Source of the DNA: an uncultured Treponema sp.
GTDB lineage: Bacteria; Spirochaetota; Spirochaetia; Treponematales; Treponemataceae
Direction: 5' to 3'
Assembly: GCA_937885475.1 (NCBI GenBank)
Contig: CAKZZR010000230.1
Span: 1 to 23,847, forward strand
DNA length: 23,847 nt
Shown: piece after piece, positions 15,389-21,809 of the stretch
Layout: each line of letters starts with the position of its first letter
Position numbering within the stretch: the stretch's first letter is position 1
The notes under the pieces: model-generated
What the model saw: the letters and a program-made list of their open reading frames with translations, nothing else
Told to the model about the DNA's origin: nothing
Database searches by the model: none
Translations under genes and position numbers: made by a program

Positions 15389-16065
15389 AGAATCTCACCC
15401 CGCACGGAACCTGAATCCTCTTCCATCAAATCCATTGCAAGCTCGCTGCCCTTTACGCTGAAAATTGCTTCCCGCGTGTTAGACATTTTGAACGACGTGT
15501 TCTCCTGCTCAATCTCGCAGAAAATGGATTTCTTTAGGTTGCAGTTCCTGAACGATGTGTTTATGAGCTTTGCGCGGATAAAGCGCGAATTGTATAAGTC
15601 AGTGTCATCAAAGGAAGTCTGAACGGAGTTTATGCCGTTGAAGTTGTCCTGTAGCATGTCGCTTGACGTGAACAGCGTGCGCGAGAATGTGCAGCCCGAA
15701 AATGATGTGAACTGAATGTTGCTTTCGATAAGGTTGCAGTCGGTAAAAACGGCATCGTCAAAAATGCTCATGCGGCTTCTGAGCCCCTTTGAGTGGCAGT
15801 TGGTGAAGGTGCAGTGCATGAAGTTGCAGCCGTAGAATTTCTTGCCGGATAAGTCAACGTCCTTGAATGTCATGCCGCTAGCGGTAAGCCCCACGATTTT
15901 TTCGTTCCTCTGGATGTAATTGATGATGTCCTGCTGAATTTTTCCTGGTGTGGGGGAATGGTCAAGGCAGTAGCATTTTTCTTCCGTGATGTTCCCGCTT
16001 TCGCTGATTGCGGAGATTGCAAGGTTGTGGCATGCCCGCACAAGGCATTTATTCAAGGTGAACAT
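15385..16065 (-). CDS. Pentapeptide-repeat-like protein with N-terminal Cys/His cluster
   Basis: From about residue 65 to 195 the 226-residue protein repeats five-residue units of the type (x)(D/N/S)(L/F)xx, for example DVDLSGKKFYGCNF, NLIESNIQFTSF, DDTDLYNSRFIRAKL and NTSFRNCNL. These predict a right-handed quadrilateral beta-helix. The repeats are rich in Phe at the central position and in Cys, Thr and Asn. Before them lie C7, C12-H13, C31, C33 and H36, which could bind zinc or another metal. No signal peptide is evident, so it is probably cytoplasmic. Function is unknown; some pentapeptide proteins mimic DNA and protect gyrase, but nothing here proves that. It begins directly behind a promoter with no Shine-Dalgarno and is translationally coupled to the MBL-fold gene. 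Confidence 0.85.
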   Translation of the reverse strand: MFTLNKCLVRACHNLAISAISESGNITEEKCYCLDHSPTPGKIQQDIINYIQRNEKIVGLTASGMTFKDVDLSGKKFYGCNFMHCTFTNCHSKGLRSRMSIFDDAVFTDCNLIESNIQFTSFSGCTFSRTLFTSSDMLQDNFNGINSVQTSFDDTDLYNSRFIRAKLINTSFRNCNLKKSIFCEIEQENTSFKMSNTREAIFSVKGSELAMDLMEEDSGSVRGEIL

Positions 16066-16071
16066 AAAAAA

Positions 16072-16100
16072 ATGGTAAAGGATTGCGGTTATTTAGTCAA
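16072..16100 (-). promoter_or_regulatory. Minus-strand promoter of the pentapeptide/MBL operon
   Basis: Read on the minus strand, TTGACT (complement of 16095-16100) and TACCAT (complement of 16072-16077) are separated by exactly 17 nt. The -10 box ends 6 nt before the ATG at 16065, so transcription should begin at or next to the A of the ATG. The six intervening bases are all T, so there is no Shine-Dalgarno. It overlaps the murI promoter on the other strand. Confidence 0.65.
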
Positions 16101-16111
16101 ATCTTTATTAT
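16083..16111 (+). promoter_or_regulatory. Plus-strand promoter of murI
   Basis: TTGCGG (16083-16088) and TATTAT (16106-16111) are separated by exactly 17 nt. The -10 box ends 7 nt before the murI ATG at 16119. No Shine-Dalgarno-like sequence lies between them, so a leaderless mRNA is predicted. The element interleaves with the minus-strand promoter at 16072-16100, so polymerase could occupy only one at a time. Confidence 0.6.
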
Positions 16112-16118
16112 TCTATTT

Positions 16119-16967
16119 ATGACTGAAAAATCTGGTGTTCATTTTGCCTTCCTTGACTCCGGCGTGGGCGGGCTGCCGTATATGCAGCGCCTGAAGAAGC
16201 TTTGCCCTAATGCAAGCTGTGTGTATGTTGCGGACACCAAGAATTTTCCCTACGGCGAAAAGTCTGAGGACGAGATAATACGGAACGCCTCGCTTTGTGT
16301 GGAAAAAATAATCCAGAGGTGGAAGCCTCATGCGGTTGTCATCGCGTGTAACACAATTTCCGTAACGGCTCTGGAGAATCTTCGCCGCCGTTTTGACGGA
16401 ACTCCGTTCATAGGCACCGTTCCTGCAATAAAGCCTGCCGCCGCGCTTTCTAAAAAGAGGTGTATCGGCTTGCTTGCTACCAACGCCACCGTAAGCCATC
16501 CGTACACAAAGCGCCTTATCGCCGATTTTGCAAGCGACTGCACGATTGTTTCTCGTGGCGACCCGGAGCTTATTGCCTTTATCGAGCACAAGTTTTTTTC
16601 ATCCACAAAAGAAGAGCAGGAGAGCGCCGTGCGCCCTGCGGTTGATTTTTTTGCCGCTGCCGGGTGCGACGCAATCGTCCTTGCCTGCACGCATTTTCTG
16701 AACATGGCGGACGTGATTCAGCGCGTCGCTGGAAGCGCCGTTTCCGTGGTTGACAGCCGCGAAGGTGTTGCCCGCCATGCTCTTGACGTTGAGTGCGCGC
16801 TGCTGCGTACGCCGGACGATAACGGGGCGGAGCTGTGCGCCTCTGAAAAACGCGCTCTGCATGACGCTCTCTTTGTTACAGGCTTCAAAATTCCCGGCGA
16901 TGAGGAAGCATACCGCATGTTCTGCCGCAACAGCGCCGTCGATTTTGGCGGAATATTGGAAGTGTAG
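16119..16967 (+). CDS. murI: Glutamate racemase
   Basis: This enzyme interconverts L- and D-glutamate, supplying D-Glu for peptidoglycan stem peptides. The 282 residues match the family. LDSGVGGLPYM (about 12-22) is the N-terminal phosphate-loop-like motif. The two catalytic cysteines are C77 in VIACNTIS and C190 in LACTHF, each with the usual Asn/Thr or Thr/His context. I start at the ATG at 16119 rather than the TTG at 16083: the extra residues would be an unlikely Phe/Ile-rich extension, and the TTG forms part of the promoter -35. It is monocistronic by appearance, divergent from the pentapeptide operon and followed 39 nt later by icd. Confidence 0.95.
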   Translation: MTEKSGVHFAFLDSGVGGLPYMQRLKKLCPNASCVYVADTKNFPYGEKSEDEIIRNASLCVEKIIQRWKPHAVVIACNTISVTALENLRRRFDGTPFIGTVPAIKPAAALSKKRCIGLLATNATVSHPYTKRLIADFASDCTIVSRGDPELIAFIEHKFFSSTKEEQESAVRPAVDFFAAAGCDAIVLACTHFLNMADVIQRVAGSAVSVVDSREGVARHALDVECALLRTPDDNGAELCASEKRALHDALFVTGFKIPGDEEAYRMFCRNSAVDFGGILEV

Positions 16968-16991
16968 ATAATTCCCCAATTCCATATCTTT

Positions 16992-17000
16992 TGCTATACT
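16992..17000 (+). promoter_or_regulatory. Extended -10 promoter of icd
   Basis: TGC-TATACT (16992-17000) is a good extended -10 element (TGn followed by a 5/6 match to TATAAT). It ends 6 nt before the icd ATG at 17007. The -35 position (TTCCCC, 16972-16977) is poor, as is common with extended -10 promoters. The six bases GAGTGT before the ATG leave little space for ribosome binding, again pointing to a leaderless start. Confidence 0.6.
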
Positions 17001-17006
17001 GAGTGT

Positions 17007-18203
17007 ATGGCAAAGATACAGATGAAGAACGCTATCGCCGAGCTTGACGGCGACGAGATGACACGTGTTTTGTGGAAGGTTATTAAGGACGAGCTCCTTT
17101 TGCCTTATGTTGACTTGAAGACTGAATACTACGACCTGGGGCTAAAATCCCGCGACGATTCAGACGATAAGATAACCTACGAGGCGGCTGATGCAATAAA
17201 AAGGCTTGGAGTGGGCGTAAAGTGCGCCACCATCACAAGCAATGCCGCACGCATGGAAGAATACAAGTTAAAGAGGCTTACCCCAAGCCCTAACGGAATC
17301 CTCCGCGGCGAGCTTGACGGAACAATCTTCCGCGCTCCAATTTTCGTAAAGAACATCGCGTGCAACGTAAAATCCTGGGAAAAGCCAATCGTTCTTGGCC
17401 GCCACGGCTACGGCGACGTATACAAGAACTGCGAGATAAAGACACCTTGCGCAGGAACTGCTGAGCTTGTGTTCACCGGCGAGGACGGAAAGGAAATCCG
17501 AAAGACAATTCAGGTGATGAAGGGACCGGGAATCCTTCAGGGAATCCACAACCTTGACGCTTCAATTGAAAGCTTTGCGCGATGCTGCTTTAACTACGCG
17601 CTTGACCAGAAAATCAGCGTGTGGCTTGGCACAAAGGACACAATCTCAAAGACCTACGACGGAAACTTCAAGGCAATCTTCCAGCGCATTTTTGACGAGG
17701 AATTCAAGGCCAAGTTTGAGAAGGAAGGAATCGAATACTTTTACACGCTGATTGACGATGCCGTTGCCCGCGTTATGAAGAGCAAGGGCGGCTTTTTGTG
17801 GGCTTGCAAGAACTACGACGGCGACGTCATGAGCGACATGATTGCCTCTGCCTGCGGAAGCCTTGCCATGATGACGAGCGTTCTTGTCTCTCCGAACGGC
17901 GAGTTTGAGTACGAGGCAAGCCACGGAACCGTCCAGAAGCACTACTACCGCTACCTAAATGGCGAGAAAACAAGCACCAACCCTGTCGCAACGATTTTTG
18001 CCTGGACGGGCGCACTTGCAAAGCGCGGTGAGCTTGACGGAACAGAGGATTTGGTTGATTTTGCAAAACGCCTTGAGAAAGCCACCCTTCAGACAATTGA
18101 GGACGGCTACATGACAGGCGACCTTGCCGCTCTTGCCGAGCCAAAGGCAAAGAAAATACTGAACTCCTGGGAGTTCATCGCAGCTATAAAAGAGCGGCTG
18201 TAA
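17007..18203 (+). CDS. icd: NADP-dependent isocitrate dehydrogenase, eukaryotic-type (subfamily II)
   Basis: This enzyme oxidatively decarboxylates isocitrate to 2-oxoglutarate, making NADPH. The 398 residues resemble the homodimeric human IDH1/IDH2 type and not E. coli Icd: KNAIAELDGDEMTRVLW at 7-23, DDKITYEAADAIK near 53-65, GVKCATIT near 71, SPNGILRG and FRAPI in the substrate site, and GRHGYGDVY containing the Arg equivalent to human IDH1 R132. It could feed glutamate synthesis for the next gene, DapL, which uses glutamate. The last codons (GEF-like tail ...EFIAAIKERL) recur 84 bp downstream, in the same frame, after the stop at 18201-18203; see the separate entries. Confidence 0.94.
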   Translation: MAKIQMKNAIAELDGDEMTRVLWKVIKDELLLPYVDLKTEYYDLGLKSRDDSDDKITYEAADAIKRLGVGVKCATITSNAARMEEYKLKRLTPSPNGILRGELDGTIFRAPIFVKNIACNVKSWEKPIVLGRHGYGDVYKNCEIKTPCAGTAELVFTGEDGKEIRKTIQVMKGPGILQGIHNLDASIESFARCCFNYALDQKISVWLGTKDTISKTYDGNFKAIFQRIFDEEFKAKFEKEGIEYFYTLIDDAVARVMKSKGGFLWACKNYDGDVMSDMIASACGSLAMMTSVLVSPNGEFEYEASHGTVQKHYYRYLNGEKTSTNPVATIFAWTGALAKRGELDGTEDLVDFAKRLEKATLQTIEDGYMTGDLAALAEPKAKKILNSWEFIAAIKERL

Positions 18204-18206
18204 TTG

Positions 18207-18251
18207 CTTGAATTGCTATGCAATTCAAGGGAAGCAGGTCGCAAGACCTGC
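18207..18251. repeat. Twin palindromes between icd and its duplicated tail
   Basis: Two perfect hairpins stand 4 nt apart. The first has arms CTTGAATTGC (18207-18216) and GCAATTCAAG (18220-18229) around TAT, a 10-bp stem. The second has arms GCAGGTC (18234-18240) and GACCTGC (18245-18251) around GCAA, a 7-bp stem with a GNRA tetraloop. Together they take up 45 of the 51 nt between the icd stop and the duplicated 3' end. No U-tract follows, so this is not a standard terminator. A small palindromic mobile element or an attachment-site core are the likelier readings. Confidence 0.75.
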
Positions 18252-18254
18252 GGC

Positions 18255-18287
18255 GAGTTCATTGCGGCAATAAAAGAACGTTTATAA
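18255..18287 (+). pseudogene. Second, synonymously diverged copy of the icd 3' end
   Basis: Read in the icd frame, these 33 bases encode EFIAAIKERL and a TAA stop, identical in protein to icd codons at 18171-18203. Six of the ten sense codons differ (ATC/ATT, GCA/GCG, GCT/GCA, GAG/GAA, CGG/CGT, CTG/TTA) and every difference is silent. The offset is 84 bp, exactly 28 codons. It cannot be translated unless the icd stop is read through, and it has no start of its own. The pattern is that of a homologous icd allele's tail, not a fresh tandem duplication. Its last bases overlap the -10 box of the next gene. Confidence 0.85.
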
Positions 18288-18288
18288 T
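18283..18288 (+). promoter_or_regulatory. -10 box (TATAAT) upstream of dapL
   Basis: A consensus TATAAT sits 27 nt before the dapL ATG. No strong -35 is found at 16-18 nt spacing (ATTGCG, CATTGC and TCATTG are the candidates). The predicted leader of about 20 nt contains AGAGGAA (18301-18307), a good ribosome binding site. If used, this promoter lies inside the duplicated icd tail. Confidence 0.4.
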
Positions 18289-18315
18289 AATTTTTTTCAA
18301 AGAGGAATTTGTTCT

Positions 18316-19539
18316 ATGATTAAGAGAAATACAGGATTTGCGAATCTTACGGCGGGCTACCTTTTTCCGGAGGTTGCGCGCAGAAGAAAGGAATATGCGG
18401 AAAAGAATCCGCAGGCTAAAATCATCAGTCTTGGAATAGGAAACACGACTGAGCCGCTCCCGGAATTCATTGCAAAGGCAATGTCTGATTATGCCCTTGG
18501 GCTTGCGACAAAGGAAGGCTATTCCGGCTATGGCGACGAACAGGGAAATTCGGCGCTCCGCGCAAAAATTGCTGAAGTTTGGTATAAGGGGCTTGCAAAG
18601 CCGGAGGAAGTTTTCATTTCTGACGGTGCAAAATGCGACATTGCCCGCATTCAGACCTTGTTCGGCTCAAAGGTAAAGGTTGCCGTACAGGATCCTGCGT
18701 ATCCGGTTTATGTGGACGGCTCTGTAATCGTTGGCGCTGCCGGAAAAAACAACGGAAAGGGCTACAAGGGCGTAACGTACATGCCATGCACGCCGGAAAA
18801 TGACTTTTTCCCTGATCTTTCAAAGGTAAAAAAGAACAGTCTGATCTATTTCTGCTCGCCGAACAATCCGACCGGCGCGTGCGCCACAAAAGAACAGCTC
18901 AAGATGCTCGTCGATTTTGCGAATGCAAACGACTGCATCATCATCTATGATGCCGCATACCGCGAATTCATCCGCGACCCGGCGCTTCCAAAGTCAATAT
19001 TTGAGATTGAGGGAAGCCGCACCTGCGCAATTGAGATAAACTCGTTCAGCAAGCCTGCCGGATTTACCGGTGTACGCCTTGGCTGGTCAATCGTTCCTAT
19101 GGAGCTTACCTTTGCTGACGGCACGAGCGTTAACCGCGACTGGAACCGCGTCATGACTACGCTTTTTAATGGTGCCTCGAACGTGGCGCAGGCTGGCGGA
19201 ATTGCCTGCCTTGAGCCGGAAGGCATAAAGGCTATGAAGGAAGTCATTGACTATTATCTTGTGAACGGAGCAAGAATTGCCGAGACCCTGAATGGCAAGA
19301 ACTTCAAAAAAGCTGGCGTTGAGATTTACTATACCGGAAACAGTCCGTACGTCTGGGCAAAATTCCCGGGACGCAAAAGCTGGGATGTTTTTGACAAGAT
19401 TCTTAAGGAAGCGAACGTCGTTACCACGCCAGGAAGCGGTTTCGGACCTGCTGGCGAAAGCTTCATCCGCTTCAGTTCCTTCGGTCATCAGGAAGACGTG
19501 AAGGAAGCCTGCGAACGGCTTGCCGCCTTGGAATTCTAG
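18316..19539 (+). CDS. dapL: LL-diaminopimelate aminotransferase
   Basis: This PLP enzyme converts tetrahydrodipicolinate directly to LL-diaminopimelate using glutamate as amino donor, bypassing the succinylase or acetylase steps. The 407 residues start with the DapL-type NAGYLF-like region (NLTAGYLFPEVARRR), then LGIGNTTEPLP (39-49), EGYSGYGDEQGN (67-78), SPNNPTGA at 181-188, YDAAYREF at 211-218, and the PLP-binding lysine K246 in NSFSKPAGFTGVRLGW. This signature separates it from general class I aminotransferases. DapL is known in spirochaetes, chlamydiae and plants. Its product serves lysine and wall precursor synthesis, and ThrA in the window makes the upstream aspartyl phosphate. AGAGGAA supports the start. 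Confidence 0.95.
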   Translation: MIKRNTGFANLTAGYLFPEVARRRKEYAEKNPQAKIISLGIGNTTEPLPEFIAKAMSDYALGLATKEGYSGYGDEQGNSALRAKIAEVWYKGLAKPEEVFISDGAKCDIARIQTLFGSKVKVAVQDPAYPVYVDGSVIVGAAGKNNGKGYKGVTYMPCTPENDFFPDLSKVKKNSLIYFCSPNNPTGACATKEQLKMLVDFANANDCIIIYDAAYREFIRDPALPKSIFEIEGSRTCAIEINSFSKPAGFTGVRLGWSIVPMELTFADGTSVNRDWNRVMTTLFNGASNVAQAGGIACLEPEGIKAMKEVIDYYLVNGARIAETLNGKNFKKAGVEIYYTGNSPYVWAKFPGRKSWDVFDKILKEANVVTTPGSGFGPAGESFIRFSSFGHQEDVKEACERLAALEF

Positions 19540-19569
19540 TTGACATCACTTCGGAAATTTTGTTATTAT
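19540..19569 (+). promoter_or_regulatory. Strong promoter of the rplU operon
   Basis: A consensus TTGACA (19540-19545) begins at the base after the dapL stop. TATTAT (19564-19569) follows after 18 nt and is preceded by TGT, giving an extended -10. This is the best-scoring promoter by eye in the window, as expected for ribosomal protein genes. The start site is predicted near 19576. Confidence 0.8.
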
Positions 19570-19575
19570 TTCTGA

Positions 19576-19658
19576 ACACGTATGGTAAAAAGGGTGTGGT
19601 ATAACCCGTTAGATACTGCATCTATTTTCATATAAGTTTATTTTTTAGGGGTGTAAAC
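19576..19658 (+). promoter_or_regulatory. Structured 5' leader of rplU, possible L21 leader
   Basis: The roughly 83-nt leader can form two short hairpins: GGGT/ACCC (19592-19595 with 19604-19607) and TAGAT/ATCTA (19610-19614 with 19620-19624, loop ACTGC). They are followed by a U-rich stretch and the ribosome binding site TAGGGGTG. Ribosomal protein L21 leaders that bind the protein for feedback control are known in Firmicutes. I cannot show that this one belongs to that class. Confidence 0.35.
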
Positions 19659-19970
19659 ATGTACGCACTTGTTGAATATAAGGGCAAACAGTACAAAGCA
19701 GAAAAAGACGCAGTTCTGACAGTTGATTCCATCGACGCTGAGAAGGGCGCAAAAATTGAGATTGATTCAGTTTTGCTCGTAAGCGACGGCGATAAGGTTA
19801 CTGTAGGAACACCATATGTAAAGGGTGCGAAGGTTACTGTTGTTGTTGAGGATTCGTTCCGCGATAAAAAGGTTTTGGTTTTCAAATACAAATCAAAGAA
19901 AGACTATCATCGCTTGATCGGACACAGACAGCATTATACCAACGTTCGCGTTGAATCAATTAATGCATAA
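19659..19970 (+). CDS. rplU: 50S ribosomal protein L21
   Basis: This large-subunit protein binds 23S rRNA and contacts L20. The 103-residue length is exact for the family. It opens with YALVEYKGKQYKAEKDAVL and ends with the basic, RNA-binding YKSKKDYHRLIGHRQ segment before the VRVESI tail. TAGGGGTG just upstream gives a strong ribosome binding site. Its stop overlaps the prp ATG by one base (TAATG, 19968-19972), so the protease is translated in step with L21. Confidence 0.97.
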   Translation: MYALVEYKGKQYKAEKDAVLTVDSIDAEKGAKIEIDSVLLVSDGDKVTVGTPYVKGAKVTVVVEDSFRDKKVLVFKYKSKKDYHRLIGHRQHYTNVRVESINA

Positions 19971-20314
19971 TGACTTCTGTGCTGTTAAAGCGCAGTAAGC
20001 AGGGCGTTCTTCTCGGTTGCAATGCCGAAGGACACGCCGGATATGCCGGGCGCGGGTATGACATTGTGTGCAGTGCGGTTTCTGTTCTACTTCGTACTGC
20101 CATGCAGGTCGTGCAGGCTTTGCCTGGCATTCAGCTTGATTCAGATGTTTCACGGCGTGGAAGTCTGAGTTTTGCTGTAAATACGAGTCAGCTTGATAAA
20201 AAAAACTTGGCGGAGCTGATTTTTGCTGGAGATTTTTTGCAGACGGGGTTAGGGTCTGTCGCAAAGGAGTATCCGGAGTATTTAGAACTTACAACTGTAA
20301 CAATTGAAATCTGA
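19970..20314 (+). CDS. prp: Ribosomal-processing cysteine protease Prp (YsxB family)
   Basis: The 114-residue protein matches the Prp/YsxB family. Catalytic His22 lies in EGHAGYA and catalytic Cys34 in DIVCSAVS, the same positions known for the Staphylococcus enzyme. In Firmicutes, Prp removes an N-terminal extension from ribosomal protein L27 before assembly. It is placed between rplU and rpmA as in those bacteria, overlapping rplU by one base and ending 23 nt before rpmA. The neighbouring L27 has no such extension, so the substrate here is unexplained. Both catalytic residues are intact, which argues for retained activity. Confidence 0.92.
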   Translation: MTSVLLKRSKQGVLLGCNAEGHAGYAGRGYDIVCSAVSVLLRTAMQVVQALPGIQLDSDVSRRGSLSFAVNTSQLDKKNLAELIFAGDFLQTGLGSVAKEYPEYLELTTVTIEI

Positions 20315-20337
20315 TGAGGATTTTATAGGAGATTAGT

Positions 20338-20595
20338 ATGGGAAGAACTAGAGGCGGTAGCGGCGCAAAAAATGGTCGTGATTCTAACCCGAAAAACCTG
20401 GGAGTAAAAAAATACGGCGGAGAATTTGTAACTGCTGGTTCAATCATTGTTCGTCAGCGCGGTACAAAATTTTTCCCTGGTGATAATGTTCAGAGAGCCG
20501 GTGATGACAGTTTGTTCGCCACTGTTGACGGAAACGTTGTATATCACGAGCGCATGAACAGAAAGTTCATTTCTGTTACACCTGCTAAGGCTTAA
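20338..20595 (+). CDS. rpmA: 50S ribosomal protein L27
   Basis: L27's N-terminus reaches toward the peptidyl-transferase centre. The 85 residues begin MGRTRGGSGAKNGRDSNP, which corresponds to the mature, unextended form (compare MAHKKAGGSTRNGRDS in E. coli). An in-frame TAG at 20326-20328, with no start codon after it other than the ATG, excludes a longer form. AGGAG at 20327-20331 is correctly placed 6 nt before the ATG. The rest (LGVKKYGG, IIVRQRGTKFFPG, DDSLFATVDGNV) is typical. Confidence 0.97.
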   Translation: MGRTRGGSGAKNGRDSNPKNLGVKKYGGEFVTAGSIIVRQRGTKFFPGDNVQRAGDDSLFATVDGNVVYHERMNRKFISVTPAKA

Positions 20596-20616
20596 TTCTT
20601 GTTCTGAATTGCTTTG

Positions 20617-20656
20617 ATGCCCGGTTCGGATTCTTTCTGTGCCGGGTATTTTTTTT
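20617..20656 (+). terminator. Intrinsic terminator after rpmA
   Basis: ATGCCCGG (20617-20624) pairs with CCGGGTAT (20642-20649), including one G-U pair, around a 17-nt loop. TTTTTTTT follows. It would end or attenuate the ribosomal transcript before obg, setting a lower level for the downstream genes. No clear separate promoter for obg was seen, so partial read-through is likely. Confidence 0.8.
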
Positions 20657-20681
20657 AATTTTGAGAAAAAAAGAGGCGCGT

Positions 20682-21809
20682 ATGTTTCAGTTTGCAGACG
20701 AGGCTGTTATAGAAGTTCATTCCGGCAAGGGAGGCAACGGTTGTATTGCGTTCCGCCGGGAAAAATACATTCCTCACGGAGGTCCGAACGGTGGCGACGG
20801 CGGCAAGGGCGGCGACGTCATTTTCTGCGTCAAGCGCAACATGAGAACCCTTTCTCGACTCCGGCATCACAGGATTTTTAAGGCGCGTAACGGTGGCGAC
20901 GGCATGGGCTGGAATAAATTCGGCAAGGACGGCGAGGACGTTGTAATCGCAGTTCCGCCGGGAACCACAATTCGCGATGCCGAGACCGGCGAATTGATTC
21001 ACGACTTTACGAATGAGGCGGAGAACGAGCAGTTTTTGTTTCTGGAAGGCGGCAAGGGCGGCTGGGGAAACGTTCATTTTAAGTCTTCGACGAATCAGGC
21101 GCCGCGCTATGCTCATGCCGGAAAACCTGGCGAGGTGCGCACGCTCCGTCTTGAGCTTAGCATCATGGCGGATGTTGGCTTGGTCGGCTTTCCTAACGCG
21201 GGAAAATCCTCTCTGCTTACGGCGTTTACGAATGCGCGTCCTAAGATTGCGCCGTATCCGTTCACCACAAAAATCCCGAATCTGGGCGTGCTTCGCGTTG
21301 ATGACGAGCAGGACATAATCATTGCCGACATTCCGGGAATTCTTGAGGGGGCGTCCGAAGGAGTTGGTCTTGGCTTTGATTTTCTGAAGCATATCTCGCG
21401 CACGGCCTGCCTTTTGTTCATGATTGACTGTGCGGACGAAAATTATCGCGGCGCGTATGCAACGCTCTGCCATGAGCTGGAGAACTATTCGCCGGAACTG
21501 CTCAGAAAGCCTCGTATTGTGCTTGCAAACAAGATTGACATTGAGGGCGCGGAGCAGAATGCCGCCGAGGTCATTGAGGCTGTGCATGAAGTGGACGCGG
21601 ATACGGCTGTAATTCCTGTTTCCGTACAGAACAATATTGGGATGGCAAATGCCCGCCGTGCGATTATAGAGCTTGTGAACAGGCTTGAGGGAAACGGCGT
21701 GCAGTCGGTTTCAGAGGCGGTGCAGGCACATTCTGCGCCGGACTTTATGAACAGCGATTTGTTTGACGACGATGACGAGTCCGTGCAGTATCCGGGAAGT
21801 GAGCGATGA
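20682..21809 (+). CDS. obg: Obg/CgtA ribosome-assembly GTPase
   Basis: Obg acts in 50S subunit maturation and stress control. I use the ATG at 20682 (375 aa): AAGAGG at 20671-20676 fits it, and family members begin MFxDxA-. The frame also opens at a TTG at 20661. The Gly-rich Obg fold is residues 1-160 (GGNGCIAFRREKYIPHGGPNGGDGG). The G domain follows with G1 GFPNAGKSS (169-177), switch I YPFTTKIPNLG, G3 DIPG (216-219) and G4 NKID (283-286). Switch I has Lys-Ile where Leu-x is usual. The C-terminus is acidic (FDDDDESVQ). The stop overlaps nadD by ATGA. Confidence 0.97.
   Translation: MFQFADEAVIEVHSGKGGNGCIAFRREKYIPHGGPNGGDGGKGGDVIFCVKRNMRTLSRLRHHRIFKARNGGDGMGWNKFGKDGEDVVIAVPPGTTIRDAETGELIHDFTNEAENEQFLFLEGGKGGWGNVHFKSSTNQAPRYAHAGKPGEVRTLRLELSIMADVGLVGFPNAGKSSLLTAFTNARPKIAPYPFTTKIPNLGVLRVDDEQDIIIADIPGILEGASEGVGLGFDFLKHISRTACLLFMIDCADENYRGAYATLCHELENYSPELLRKPRIVLANKIDIEGAEQNAAEVIEAVHEVDADTAVIPVSVQNNIGMANARRAIIELVNRLEGNGVQSVSEAVQAHSAPDFMNSDLFDDDDESVQYPGSER

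Noticed and set aside
18234..18251. GCAGGTC/GACCTGC hairpin as an icd terminator
   Set aside because: The stem is good but no U-tract follows; the next bases are GGCGAG.
20655..21587. 310-codon minus-strand open frame over obg
   Set aside because: Obg is unmistakable on the plus strand. The minus translation is Arg/Ala/Asn-rich with no motif.
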